DNA from: an uncultured Bacteroidales bacterium
Lineage (GTDB): Bacteria; Bacteroidota; Bacteroidia; Bacteroidales; F082
Length of the DNA: 64,000 nucleotides
NCBI GenBank assembly: GCA_947307415.1
Contig: CAMZJA010000007.1
Location: 27,309-91,308 of the forward strand
Direction of reading: 5' to 3'
Shown: piece after piece, positions 9,255 through 16,683 of the stretch
How the letters are laid out: each line of letters begins with the position of its first letter
How positions within the stretch are numbered: the stretch's first letter is position 1
Notes under the pieces: model-generated
Seen by the model: only the letters and a program-made list of their open reading frames with translations
Database searches by the model: none
Told to the model about the DNA's origin: nothing
Program-made: the position numbers and the translations under genes

Positions 9255-9592
9255 TTTACATTTTTGAATAACTATCATGAGCCAGGTGTTTTATTTGGCC
9301 TGTGGTGCAGAATTTGCGGATGTATTTCTCGGCGGTTTTGGGTGCGATGTGAAGTCGTTCAGCGATGGAGAGATAGGTGCGACGGTTGAATTCACTGGGG
9401 AGGCTATTGAAGAAGGTTTGACAGAGAACGGTGACGGTGCCACGAGTGGCGTTGGAGTCGGTGGATGGGAGTGCCGGAGAGCAGAGCCGACAGGCGCGGC
9501 TTTGTTAGCTCGACAAATTCACGGTCTTTGCGCCTGGTGTAAGATATCATTTCATGATGGAAGGCTTTGCGGAAGCCATCAGAAAAGTTGCC
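9255..9592 (-). pseudogene. Collapsed DUF3987 (VirE/BT4733-like) gene remnant
   Basis: On the minus strand two separate pieces of a DUF3987-domain protein are fused out of frame. Piece one (9592-9467) reads 'GNFSDGFRKAFHHE', 'ISYTRRKDREFVEL', 'KPRLSALLSGTP', which matches the middle of the family. Piece two, in another frame (about 9445-9258), reads 'LPSEFNRRTYLSIAERLHI' and 'PKTAEKYIRKF', the typical C-terminal helix-turn-helix-like end, and stops with TAA at 9255-9257. The region between them, normally over a hundred residues, is missing, and the N-terminal half is absent. The remnant ends 7 bp from the convergent kinase gene. DUF3987 proteins are common cargo of Bacteroidota mobile elements. 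Identification is from recognised family motifs, not a search. Confidence 0.75.
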
Positions 9593-9674
9593 ATAATAAA
9601 AGAATTTTAAAGTCAACGCAAAGATACGAAAAATTCTTGAAACTACCAAGAAAAACAAGCACTTTTTTCAAAAA

Positions 9675-9731
9675 AAATTGGCGTTTTTATTCATGTTTTT
9701 GGCGTGATAGTATTGGTTTTTGGCGTGCTAA
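9675..9731 (+). repeat. Iteron-like 21-bp repeats, cluster 1
   Basis: Three 15-bp copies of a TTTTTGGCGTGMTAR word start at 9675 (degenerate), 9696 and 9717, exactly 21 bp apart, i.e. two helical turns. The 9696 and 9717 copies differ at two positions (GATAG/GCTAA). The phasing is what is expected of protein-binding iterons. Confidence 0.65.
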
Positions 9732-9889
9732 CTGCAAAAATTGAGAATACAAGTTCGCCTAAAGAAATCGAGTTTTGGAATTTGGTGCAATCGGAAGGTT
9801 TAATGTTTATTGGGAATGCGAGGAATTACTGGGAATTGCAGAGGGGTAGCGTTGCAGAGGAGGCTACCCCAGCCAGGTCACACAAATTT

Positions 9890-9930
9890 AAGCCTTAAAT
9901 GACTGAATATCAGTGGTTTAAGGCTTTTTT
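9890..9930 (+). terminator. Hairpin element copy A (terminator-like)
   Basis: A perfect 10-bp stem AAGCCTTAAA (9890-9899) / TTTAAGGCTT (9917-9926) encloses a 17-nt loop containing GAATATCAG, followed by a T run to 9930. It is preceded at 9865-9882 by TACCCCAGCCAGGTCACA and followed by TTGGTAAAATT; both flanks recur in copy B. It could end plus-strand transcripts, but no plus-strand gene runs into it. Confidence 0.6.
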
Positions 9931-9949
9931 AGTTGGTAAAATTGACCAG

Positions 9950-10022
9950 TTTTTGGCGTGCTAAACGCGATTTTTGGCGTGATAATTTTCATTTTTGGCG
10001 TGCTAGCTTTTTTGCGTGTTAG
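9950..10022 (+). repeat. Iteron-like 21-bp repeats, cluster 2
   Basis: Copies of TTTTTGGCGTGMTAR start at 9950, 9971 and 9992 (21-bp steps). A diverged fourth copy, TTTTTTGCGTGTTAG, is at 10008-10022 (16-bp step). They share their core with cluster 1, about 230 bp away. Confidence 0.7.
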
Positions 10023-10185
10023 TTAGTGTGGACAACTGACTATAAGTGACAGCAAATGAAATGGATTTGGAAATTTGGTTGCAAAAAAATATTTCACATA
10101 TTTTTTATTTCGTAAGAAATGCTATGATTTGAAGTTAGGGCTCGGTTGCAATGATAGATACCCCAGGCGGGTCACAAAGAAAATG

Positions 10186-10224
10186 GCTCTAAAGTAGTGG
10201 ATATCAGTACTTTAGAGCTTTTTT
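10186..10224 (+). terminator. Hairpin element copy B (terminator-like)
   Basis: A perfect 11-bp stem GCTCTAAAGTA (10186-10196) / TACTTTAGAGC (10208-10218) encloses an 11-nt loop with GGATATCAG, followed by T6. TACCCCAGGCGGGTCACA lies upstream at 10159-10176 and GGGTAAAATT downstream, as in copy A. The stem differs from copy A but stays fully paired. It also lies just past the 3' end of the minus-strand small gene at 10236 and could help end that transcript, though its minus-strand T run is weaker. Confidence 0.6.
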
Positions 10225-10235
10225 ATTGGGTAAAA

Positions 10236-10403
10236 TTAATATAATCTCTCGTTTTGTCTCACCGTTTCCTGTATTGCATCGGAATGGCCTGTCAATGCTG
10301 CAAAAGGAGCGAATTGTGCCGCGCGGTTCATCATGCTCATCTGCGGATGCCTTTTCGAAACATGATGCGGCAGGTTTATGATATCGTCGTAGTTGTCGGT
10401 CAT
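10236..10403 (-). CDS. Small YolD-like protein (55 aa), partner of the Y-family polymerase
   Basis: A 55-residue ORF translated from the minus strand. It contains 'YDDIINLPHHVSKRHPQMS' and 'AAQFAPFAALTGH', hallmarks of the small proteins that follow UvrX-type Y-family polymerases in Clostridia (YolD-like group). Its ATG overlaps the polymerase stop as ATGA. A strong AGGAGG Shine-Dalgarno (10413-10418) lies 9 nt upstream, unusual for this phylum. Clostridial relatives I know are around twice as long, so this may be a C-terminally truncated or naturally short form. Its role is probably regulatory or accessory to the polymerase; no catalytic motif is visible. Confidence 0.75.
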   Translation of the reverse strand: MTDNYDDIINLPHHVSKRHPQMSMMNRAAQFAPFAALTGHSDAIQETVRQNERLY

Positions 10404-11833
10404 GCTTTGTGTCCTCCTATCTGTCGGTTGCGGTCTTTAGCGGTTGAACCTTCCTCAAAGTTCAAGCCTTTAAGTATGGCGTTTTTCCCGAATTTCTCTT
10501 TTATTTCAAGCAAAGCTTCTTGCATCTTGCGTTCTTTTGCCAGCGATTTAACTTTCTTTTCATCCAGTTTGGCTTTCTTCTCGTAATCGGTGAAGAGGTC
10601 AAGCTGCTCTGGTTTTGTATTTTTACCGGCATTTTCTTCGTTTATCACACGATTGACAGTGATGTTTATATGGCGAACCAGCAACTTGGGATCTACTATC
10701 TCGGCAAACAAATCGGCTGTAGCTCGGATAATTTCCTTTGTGGAAGAGGTGTAGCTGTCAAAATTTGCTGTGCCATGAGCGTGTTTAGGCACCTGACGAC
10801 CATAGTAGTCGGTGGTGACAGGTCCTGTGTATCTCTTGTTCGGATTGGAAAGATTCTCAGCGTCGTAGCCAATCGTCAGCACTATCTGGTTGGTTACAAG
10901 ATGATGCTTCACAAGGTTCATCGACATCTCATCAGCCATCTCCAAAACAACAACCCTGGCTTTCTTATAATCATAACCGGTTGAAAGCACTTGTCCGCTG
11001 CTGAGTGAGTTGGTCTCAGGCTTGTAGGCTTTCACTTCTTTCATGGTGACAGGCTCCCAACCCCAGGCATGATCGATGAGAAGTTCGGCGTTTACTCCAA
11101 AAAGGCGATACAGCAGTTCTTCGTTTTCTATCGAGCAACGCGCAATCTTTCCCATGGTGTCGATGCCGTATTGTTCCAGTCGCGCCGCAATTCCCCTCCC
11201 TATTCTCCAGAAGCTCGTCAGCGGCTTATGATTCCAGAGCTTCTGACGATACGACATTTCATCTAGTTCGGCTATCCTGACGCCGTCTTTGTCGGCAGGA
11301 ATGTGTTTTGCGACAATATCCATAGCCACCTTGCAAAGATACATGTTGGTTCCTATGCCAGCTGTCGCAGTGATTCCAGTTTCGTTCAGCACGTCACAAA
11401 CCATCCGTAGCGCGAGTTCATGCGCGGTGGTTTTATATGTCTTCAGGTAATCGGTCGCATCTATAAAAACCTCATCTATCGAGTAAGAATAAATATCTTC
11501 AGGCGCGACATACTTCAGATAAACCTGATAAATCCTGGTGCTGTATTCAATGTAGTAGGCCATCCGTGGAGGCGCTACAATATAGCTCAGATGCAGATTA
11601 GGATTGGCACGGTTTACTTCTGCCACTTTCTGCACCACCTCAAAAAGACGCGGGCGGCCGCCTATGCCGTATGATTTCAGTGAAGGCGAAACAGCAAGAC
11701 ATATTGTTTTCTCGGTACGGCTTTCATCGGCAACGACAAGATTCGTAGTCAAGGGATCAAGTCCTCGTTCCACACATTCAACCGATGCATAAAACGACTT
11801 GAGGTCGATGGCTATGTACGTCCGCTGTTTCAT
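10400..11833 (-). CDS. Y-family DNA polymerase, UvrX/DinB-like (Firmicutes type)
   Basis: A translesion DNA polymerase of 477 residues. The N-terminus 'YIAIDLKSFYASVECVERG' holds the first catalytic Asp (about 8) and the aromatic steric-gate region. 'YSIDEVFIDATDYL' carries the second catalytic Asp-Glu (near 114-115). An HhH/thumb region and a little-finger domain follow. The C-terminus 'FGKNAILKGLNFEEGST...RNRQIGGHKA' is typical of clostridial UvrX-like polymerases rather than Bacteroidota UmuC. The ATG at 11833 (MKQRTY) is preferred to the TTG at 11848, which would overlap patB. It is coupled to the YolD-like gene and lies 7 bp behind patB. It is probably acquired horizontally. Confidence 0.88.
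   Translation of the reverse strand: MKQRTYIAIDLKSFYASVECVERGLDPLTTNLVVADESRTEKTICLAVSPSLKSYGIGGRPRLFEVVQKVAEVNRANPNLHLSYIVAPPRMAYYIEYSTRIYQVYLKYVAPEDIYSYSIDEVFIDATDYLKTYKTTAHELALRMVCDVLNETGITATAGIGTNMYLCKVAMDIVAKHIPADKDGVRIAELDEMSYRQKLWNHKPLTSFWRIGRGIAARLEQYGIDTMGKIARCSIENEELLYRLFGVNAELLIDHAWGWEPVTMKEVKAYKPETNSLSSGQVLSTGYDYKKARVVVLEMADEMSMNLVKHHLVTNQIVLTIGYDAENLSNPNKRYTGPVTTDYYGRQVPKHAHGTANFDSYTSSTKEIIRATADLFAEIVDPKLLVRHINITVNRVINEENAGKNTKPEQLDLFTDYEKKAKLDEKKVKSLAKERKMQEALLEIKEKFGKNAILKGLNFEEGSTAKDRNRQIGGHKA
10413..10418 (-). promoter_or_regulatory. Strong Shine-Dalgarno AGGAGG before the YolD-like gene
   Basis: The minus strand reads AGGAGG followed by 9 nt and the ATG at 10403. Most genes in this window have no recognisable Shine-Dalgarno, so this Firmicutes-style site stands out and fixes the start of the small gene. 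Confidence 0.7.
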
Positions 11834-11840
11834 TGTGGTA

Positions 11841-12998
11841 CTATCCAAACACCTTTTTCATTCTCTTCATGGCTTCTTCAACCACGCTTCGCGGACACGC
11901 CAAATTGATTCTCAGACACTCAGGACGGCCAAACTCCTTACCGTTGTTCAGACCCAAGCCGGCTTCGAAAATCATTTTATCGTTAAGTGCTTTATTATCA
12001 AGACCATAAGCTGAGAAATCAAGCCAAAGCATGTAGGTAGCCTCAGCCTTGTGAACGCGTATCTTAGGAAGATTCTTGCCGATAAAATCGACAACATAAT
12101 CGATATTAACTTTTATATATTGCAGCAACAGTTGCAGCCACTCCTCCCCTTGCTCCATCGCGGTTTTTGTCGCAACCTTGCCAAATATATTACCAAGATT
12201 TATCTCTGTACTATCTACAAAATCAACGTATTTCTTACGAAGCTCGTCGTTTGGAACGATAATCGTTGAAGTTGCCATTCCAGCGAGGTTGAATGTCTTA
12301 CTTGCAGCGTGCGCTGTTATGCTGTGTTGTTCAAACTCCTTGCAAACACTGGCAAAAGGTACATGCTTGAAACCCGGCAGCACCAAATCGCAATGAATCT
12401 CGTCGGAAAACACCAAAACATTGTTTCTCATGCAGATATCACCGAGTCTCTTCAACTCTTCACGTGTCCAACATCTTCCAACTGGATTATGAGGATTGCT
12501 GAGAATCAACATCTTAGCAGTCTTCGCCTGCTTCTCCAAAAGTTCATAATCCATTATGAAACCGTCGTCGGTGTCAATCAGATTGTTGAGCACAAGTTTG
12601 CGGTTGTGGCTCTCCACAGCGTGGAAAAACGGCGGGTAGACGGGCGGCTGGATGATAATCTCATCACCTTCGTCGGTGAGTCCCATCACGGCCATGTTGA
12701 ATGCCGCTACGACACCCGGAGTGTAGGTCATCCATTCTGTTTTCAAATCCCAATGATGACGACGGCGAATCCAGTTGGCAATAGCCTCAAAATAAGCGTC
12801 TTCACGGAAAGTGTAGCCATAAACATCATATTTCGCTCTTTCGATGACAGCCTCCCTGATGAAGTCAGGAGTACGGAAATCCATGTCGGCAACCCACATC
12901 GGAATCACGTCAGGATTACCGAACACCTTGTCTCTCAAGTCATATTTGACACTCTCCGTGCCGACACGATTTATTTTTTCATCAAAATTGTATTTCAT
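11841..12998 (-). CDS. PatB/MalY-type PLP-dependent C-S lyase (aminotransferase class I/II fold)
   Basis: A 385-residue cytosolic PLP enzyme of the MalY/PatB group, which cleaves cystathionine or cysteine S-conjugates (beta C-S lyase). The N-terminal 'MWVADMDFRTP' is diagnostic of the group. PLP-contacting residues are visible in 'SNPHNPVGR' and 'VFSDEIHCDL'. The Schiff-base Lys234 sits in 'AASKTFNLAG', and 'LRINLACPR' carries the carboxylate-binding Arg. Length is normal. It starts divergently from the TonB receptor gene and reads into the polymerase gene with a 7-bp gap, so the two may be co-transcribed. Aminotransferase activity is the alternative. Confidence 0.88.
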   Translation of the reverse strand: MKYNFDEKINRVGTESVKYDLRDKVFGNPDVIPMWVADMDFRTPDFIREAVIERAKYDVYGYTFREDAYFEAIANWIRRRHHWDLKTEWMTYTPGVVAAFNMAVMGLTDEGDEIIIQPPVYPPFFHAVESHNRKLVLNNLIDTDDGFIMDYELLEKQAKTAKMLILSNPHNPVGRCWTREELKRLGDICMRNNVLVFSDEIHCDLVLPGFKHVPFASVCKEFEQHSITAHAASKTFNLAGMATSTIIVPNDELRKKYVDFVDSTEINLGNIFGKVATKTAMEQGEEWLQLLLQYIKVNIDYVVDFIGKNLPKIRVHKAEATYMLWLDFSAYGLDNKALNDKMIFEAGLGLNNGKEFGRPECLRINLACPRSVVEEAMKRMKKVFG

Positions 12999-13075
12999 AT
13001 TTAACGTTTTGTTTATTTTTTGGCAAAATTGACATTAATTTCAATACAAATTACAGTTTTTTTCAAAAAAAATTA

Positions 13076-13083
13076 TACTTTTG
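13076..13083 (+). promoter_or_regulatory. -7 box TACTTTTG for the TonB receptor operon
   Basis: TACTTTTG followed by CAGCAC matches TAnnTTTG and lies 18 bp before the ATG at 13102. It therefore favours 13102 over the upstream in-frame TTG at 13081, which sits inside the box. The upstream sequence is a T/A tract with a possible -33 TTT. Confidence 0.55.
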
Positions 13084-13101
13084 CAGCACAAAGGAATTTT
13101 C

Positions 13102-15429
13102 ATGAAAAAAATATACTTAATACTTATATTACTCATTGTTTCATCCTTGAAATTGTCGGCACAATCGGGCATTTACGGCGTTATCAAGGACAACGACAGC
13201 GGTGAATTGCTAATCGAGGCGGCCATTTACATCGACTCGCTTCAGACAGGCACCACCACAAACTACAACGGCTATTACGATTTGCCTCTCAATCCAGGCA
13301 AATACAAAATACGTTTCTCTTATTTAGGATACACCACCCTCGAGAAGACAGTTATTGTCGACAACTCCCGTAAACGATTGAATATCAATCTAAAAATGGA
13401 GTCTCAGGTGCTCGACAAAGTAGTGGTGACAAGTCAGAAGAAAGACGCCAACGTGCGTGAGCTGGCCATGAGTGTGCAGAAGCTGGAGATGGTGAAAATC
13501 AGGAAGATACCTGCATTGATGGGCGAAGTCGACGTCATCAAGGCGATACAGCTGTTGCCTGGTGTCATGGCGGCATCCGAGGGCTCATCGGGCTTCAGCG
13601 TGCGCGGCGGCTCTCCCGACCAGAACCTCATCATCTTGGACGACGCGCCAGTGTACAACGCCTCGCACTTCCTAGGCTTCTTCTCAGTCTTCAACAACGA
13701 CGTGGTGAAAGACGCCACATTATACAAAGGCGACATACCGGCAAGCTACGACAGCCGACTCTCTTCTGTATTGGATATCAACACTTTAGACGAAGTCCCT
13801 GATCGTTTCACCATGACGGGAGGCATTGGAATACTCACCAGCCGCCTGATGGTCAACATGCCGTTCAACAAGCAGCGCACCTCAGTGATGCTCGCCGGAC
13901 GTGTGACATACGGCGGACTCATCACACCTTATATTATCAACAAGCTCAAGGACACACGTATTTATTTTTACGACCTTAACGGCAAAATCACCCATGTCTT
14001 CAACAAAAACAACCGGCTTTACATCTCGGCATACAACGGTTACGACAGAGTCAGAATAAAAAAACTCATGGGCATCGGCTATGGAAACACCACAGCCACA
14101 GTGCGTTGGAACCATATCTTCAACCCAAAACTGACATCGAACCTGGCATTTGTCTACACAAAATACAGATATATCATCGATGTTGAGATGAAGCCTTACG
14201 ACTTCAGCATCAAAGCAGGAATCAAGGATTACACAGCGAAATACTACTTTACCTGGCTGATGACCGACAAGATAACCTCAAAGTTCGGAGTTACAGCCAC
14301 TTTCCACCGCTACAGCCAAGGCGAACTCGACGACAAAACCGGCGTTGTGGCGCAATATATGTCGGTGAATCCCGACGAAAAAGTTTACCGCGACGCTTTG
14401 GAATACGCTTTGTTTTATGTACACGACCACAACATAACTCCTTTTCTATCAATAAGATACGGACTTCGTCTCTCGATATATCAGAATATAGGAAAAGAAA
14501 CTTTATACCTCTTCGACAACAATTATAAGTTTTATGATTCGATAAATTATGGTGTCGGAGAGATTTTCAACACCGAGGTAAACCTCGAGCCTCGTCTCGC
14601 TATGATGTATCGTTTAAGTGCGAAATCATCTGTAAAGGCTTCATATTCAAGGACTGTGCAATATGCTCAGATTGCCACCAACGCCACTGGCGGCCTGCCT
14701 TTCGATATGTGGTTTCCAACCAATCCGAACATCAGGCCGCAGAAATGCGACCAGTTTGCCATCGGTTATTTCCGCAACTTCCGTGGCAACGACATCGAGA
14801 CATCAGGTGAGATATTCTACAAAAACCTCACCGATGTCATTGATTTTGTCGACGACGCGTTCTTCTATGGCAACGTGTTGGTTGACGGCGAGGTGCGTGT
14901 GGGAAAAGGACGTTCCTACGGTGCCGAATTTATTATAAGGAAAAACTACGGCAAGCTAACAGGCTGGATTTCATACACTTACAGCAGATCGTTCCGCACT
15001 GTCAAAGGCATCAGCCACGACAAGGAATACCGTTCGCCTTACGACCGTCCGCATTGCATCAGCATTGTTTTAAACTATGAAGTCAACGATAAGGTTGACG
15101 TCTCGGCCAACTGGATCTACAACACCGGTCAGCCGATAACCTATCCTTACGGAAAATACACCGACCACGGCTCAACATACGCCGTTTACAACGGTTACCG
15201 TAACCAGAGCCGTTATCCCGATTATCACCGTCTCGACGTTTCGGTCACATGGAAAGGCAAGCAGCACGAGCGTTGGCAAGGCGAATGGAACCTCTCGGTT
15301 TACAACGTTTACGGCCGTCACAACGCCTGGGCTGTAACTTTCAAACCAACCGAACATCAGGGATTGGAAACGGAAAAGATTTATCTTTTCTCTGTAATTC
15401 CTTCATTATCATATAATTTTAAGTTTTAA
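13102..15429 (+). CDS. TonB-dependent outer-membrane receptor with carboxypeptidase-regulatory-like domain
   Basis: A 775-residue outer-membrane receptor. A signal peptide (1 to about 20, '...LKLSAQ') is followed by a CarboxypepD_reg-like beta domain (about 22-105) and a plug domain (about 115-225, with 'IQLLPGVMAASEGSSGFSVRGG' and 'LIILDDAPVYN'). The rest is a 22-strand beta barrel ending in an aromatic C-terminus 'SLSYNFKF'. It is 3 bp upstream of a DUF4249 lipoprotein, the standard partner of this receptor subclass. No SusD-type protein is present, so it is not a classical glycan PUL. The ligand (metal chelate, peptide or other) is unknown. Confidence 0.92.
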   Translation: MKKIYLILILLIVSSLKLSAQSGIYGVIKDNDSGELLIEAAIYIDSLQTGTTTNYNGYYDLPLNPGKYKIRFSYLGYTTLEKTVIVDNSRKRLNINLKMESQVLDKVVVTSQKKDANVRELAMSVQKLEMVKIRKIPALMGEVDVIKAIQLLPGVMAASEGSSGFSVRGGSPDQNLIILDDAPVYNASHFLGFFSVFNNDVVKDATLYKGDIPASYDSRLSSVLDINTLDEVPDRFTMTGGIGILTSRLMVNMPFNKQRTSVMLAGRVTYGGLITPYIINKLKDTRIYFYDLNGKITHVFNKNNRLYISAYNGYDRVRIKKLMGIGYGNTTATVRWNHIFNPKLTSNLAFVYTKYRYIIDVEMKPYDFSIKAGIKDYTAKYYFTWLMTDKITSKFGVTATFHRYSQGELDDKTGVVAQYMSVNPDEKVYRDALEYALFYVHDHNITPFLSIRYGLRLSIYQNIGKETLYLFDNNYKFYDSINYGVGEIFNTEVNLEPRLAMMYRLSAKSSVKASYSRTVQYAQIATNATGGLPFDMWFPTNPNIRPQKCDQFAIGYFRNFRGNDIETSGEIFYKNLTDVIDFVDDAFFYGNVLVDGEVRVGKGRSYGAEFIIRKNYGKLTGWISYTYSRSFRTVKGISHDKEYRSPYDRPHCISIVLNYEVNDKVDVSANWIYNTGQPITYPYGKYTDHGSTYAVYNGYRNQSRYPDYHRLDVSVTWKGKQHERWQGEWNLSVYNVYGRHNAWAVTFKPTEHQGLETEKIYLFSVIPSLSYNFKF

Positions 15430-15432
15430 GCC

Positions 15433-16305
15433 ATGAAGAAACACCTTATTATAATATTAGCGTTGATTTGTTTTTCGGCTTGCACCGAGAAGATGCAGAT
15501 CGACACACCTGATGGCGAGCAGCTTGTGGGCATAAGTGGCTCTATTACAGACGAATACAAGCAGCACGAGATCATCATCAGCCGCACCATGCCTTTCTAC
15601 GGAGGCGAGCCTGCCATGATTTCAAACGCCACCGTTTTTGTTATCGACAACGGCCTCGACACCATCTGGTTCGAGGAATCCGACAGAAACGGCTATTACC
15701 TCTCACATGAGGCATTTGCAGGCGAGCCGCATCACAAATATTACCTATCGGTCGACTTCTCCGACAACAGCGGGCATCATCATTTCTACTCACAGTCGAC
15801 TATGCGCGAGAATGTTGAAGCTGTTGACTCGATAAAGATTAAACCTTGGGTTTTCAATGATTTAGAGGTAAAAGATTATCTCGGCGTTTATCCTTATTTC
15901 CAAACTAACGACGATCCGAAAACGTTTTATATGGCAAGAGTCAGGATCAACAACGAAGATGTTGGCGGCGACACCTTGACAAAATGTGAGCTTTTTGAAG
16001 CCATGGGATACGCCGGCATTTATTTCAACGGTGCATACATGGTCTCCATTGGCGGTGAGTTCCCGATCTACGGCTTAAACCAAAAAGACAGCTTGGAGGT
16101 GGTTCATAGAGGCGACACTGTGACGATGGATTTATGGTCAATTCCGCGCGGTTACGCAGGTTACATCTCCGACATCGCGATGAGCACAGGCAGCAATCCT
16201 ATGATGGGAACGCCGTCAAATGTCAGCACAAACATCTATCCTGAAGGCGAGGCTGTCGGCTATTTTCATGCGTCATCGCTACGGCAGTGCTCTGTAATTT
16301 ATTGA
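15433..16305 (+). CDS. DUF4249-type outer-membrane lipoprotein
   Basis: A 290-residue lipoprotein. The signal ends in the lipobox 'ICFSAC' with the acylated Cys near residue 17. The body begins with the DUF4249 pattern 'VGISGSITDEYKQHEIIISRTM', then 'ISNATVFV', 'GYYLSHEAF' and 'YYLSVDF', and has the late 'VDSIKIKPW' seen in the family. DUF4249 proteins follow TonB receptors in Bacteroidota and probably form a surface lid or capture subunit. That role is inferred from synteny. Same operon as the receptor (3-bp gap). Confidence 0.85.
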   Translation: MKKHLIIILALICFSACTEKMQIDTPDGEQLVGISGSITDEYKQHEIIISRTMPFYGGEPAMISNATVFVIDNGLDTIWFEESDRNGYYLSHEAFAGEPHHKYYLSVDFSDNSGHHHFYSQSTMRENVEAVDSIKIKPWVFNDLEVKDYLGVYPYFQTNDDPKTFYMARVRINNEDVGGDTLTKCELFEAMGYAGIYFNGAYMVSIGGEFPIYGLNQKDSLEVVHRGDTVTMDLWSIPRGYAGYISDIAMSTGSNPMMGTPSNVSTNIYPEGEAVGYFHASSLRQCSVIY

Positions 16306-16343
16306 TTTATAATTTATTATAACACAAATAATTTTTTTAATAA

Positions 16344-16379
16344 TTTTTGTTGCAGGATGCGGAAAAAATCGTAATTTTG
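16344..16379 (+). promoter_or_regulatory. tRNA-Tyr promoter (TTTTTGTTG-N19-TAATTTTG)
   Basis: TTTTTGTTG at 16344-16352, a 19-bp spacer and TAATTTTG at 16372-16379 followed by CAGCGCAA. The same extended -33 and the same spacing recur before the tRNA-Arg gene and the tRNA-Leu pair. Confidence 0.7.
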
Positions 16380-16395
16380 CAGCGCAAAAATCCTT

Positions 16396-16477
16396 GGGGG
16401 AGTCGCATAGCGGCAATTGCAACAGACTGTAAATCTGTCCTCGGATGAGTTCGGTGGTTCGAGTCCACCCTCCCCCA
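16396..16477 (+). tRNA. tRNA-Tyr (GTA)
   Basis: An 82-nt class II tRNA. The acceptor stem GGGGGAG (16396-16402) pairs with CTCCCCC (16470-16476), with discriminator A at 16477. The anticodon stem-loop CAGACTGTAAATCTG gives anticodon GTA. A long variable arm follows, and the T arm is GGTGGTTCGAGTCCACC. CCA is not encoded. It has its own promoter and is not in an operon with the receptor genes upstream. Confidence 0.96.
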
Positions 16478-16502
16478 CAAGCCGCGCAACAAAAAAATAG
16501 AA

Positions 16503-16539
16503 TTTTTTGTTGAAGGTATTAAAAAAAGCTGTATTTTTG
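16503..16539 (+). promoter_or_regulatory. tRNA-Arg promoter (TTTTTTGTTG-N19-TATTTTTG)
   Basis: TTTTTTGTTG at 16503-16512, 19 bp, then TATTTTTG at 16532-16539 followed by CAGCGCAA, the same architecture as the tRNA-Tyr promoter. The tRNA begins 9 nt after the -7 box. Confidence 0.7.
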
Positions 16540-16548
16540 CAGCGCAAT

Positions 16549-16622
16549 GGACTAGTAGCTCAATTGGATAGAGTCCCTGACTACGGATCAGGCGGTTGTG
16601 GGTTCGACTCCCGCCTAGTTCA
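16549..16622 (+). tRNA. tRNA-Arg (ACG)
   Basis: A 74-nt tRNA. Acceptor GGACTAG (16549-16555) pairs with CTAGTTC (16615-16621) including one G-T pair, with discriminator A at 16622. The anticodon arm CTGA-CTACGGA-TCAG gives ACG, which would be read with A34 edited to inosine. The T arm is GTGGGTTCGACTCCCGC. CCA is not encoded. A strong terminator follows directly. Confidence 0.95.
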
Positions 16623-16624
16623 CA

Positions 16625-16654
16625 AAAAAGCTGACAGAGATGTCAGCTTTTTTT
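16625..16654 (+). terminator. Rho-independent terminator after tRNA-Arg
   Basis: The stem AAAAAGCTGACA (16625-16636) / TGTCAGCTTTTT (16641-16652) with a GAGA tetraloop is followed by further T. The -7 box of the next gene begins 1 bp later. Confidence 0.9.
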
Positions 16655-16655
16655 G

Positions 16656-16663
16656 TATATTTG
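16656..16663 (+). promoter_or_regulatory. -7 box TATATTTG for the hexosaminidase gene
   Basis: TATATTTG followed by CAACC, 20 bp before the ATG at 16684. It begins immediately after the tRNA-Arg terminator, whose T run occupies the spacer, so the -33 region would be inside the hairpin. Confidence 0.6.
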
Positions 16664-16683
16664 CAACCGAAATTTCATCAATT

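Larger units (their letters stand above)
9593..10235. other. Gene-free AT-rich region with iteron-like repeats and duplicated hairpins
   Basis: No ORF with recognisable coding character was found on either strand over about 640 bp. The stretch holds two clusters of a TTTTTGGCGTGMTA repeat (9675-9731 and 9950-10022), two copies of an 80-bp hairpin element (9865-9942 and 10159-10236), and otherwise AT-rich sequence. With the DUF3987 remnant on one side and the transferred polymerase on the other, it looks like the scar of an integrated element. Confidence 0.6.

Noticed and set aside
9277-9744. 155-aa plus-strand ORF
   Set aside because: It is the antisense of the DUF3987 remnant, and its 3' part runs into the iteron-like repeats. 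The Gly-rich sequence has no recognisable domain.
10254-10586. 110-aa plus-strand ORF
   Set aside because: It is the antisense of the YolD-like gene and polymerase end, which have clear family motifs on the minus strand.
13102-16305. Polysaccharide utilisation locus
   Set aside because: There is no SusD-like gene. The receptor is paired with DUF4249, and the glycosidase at 16684 is separated by two tRNA genes and terminators.
16507-16683. N-terminal extension of the hexosaminidase
   Set aside because: The open frame passes through the tRNA-Arg gene and its terminator. A promoter and signal peptide fit the ATG at 16684.
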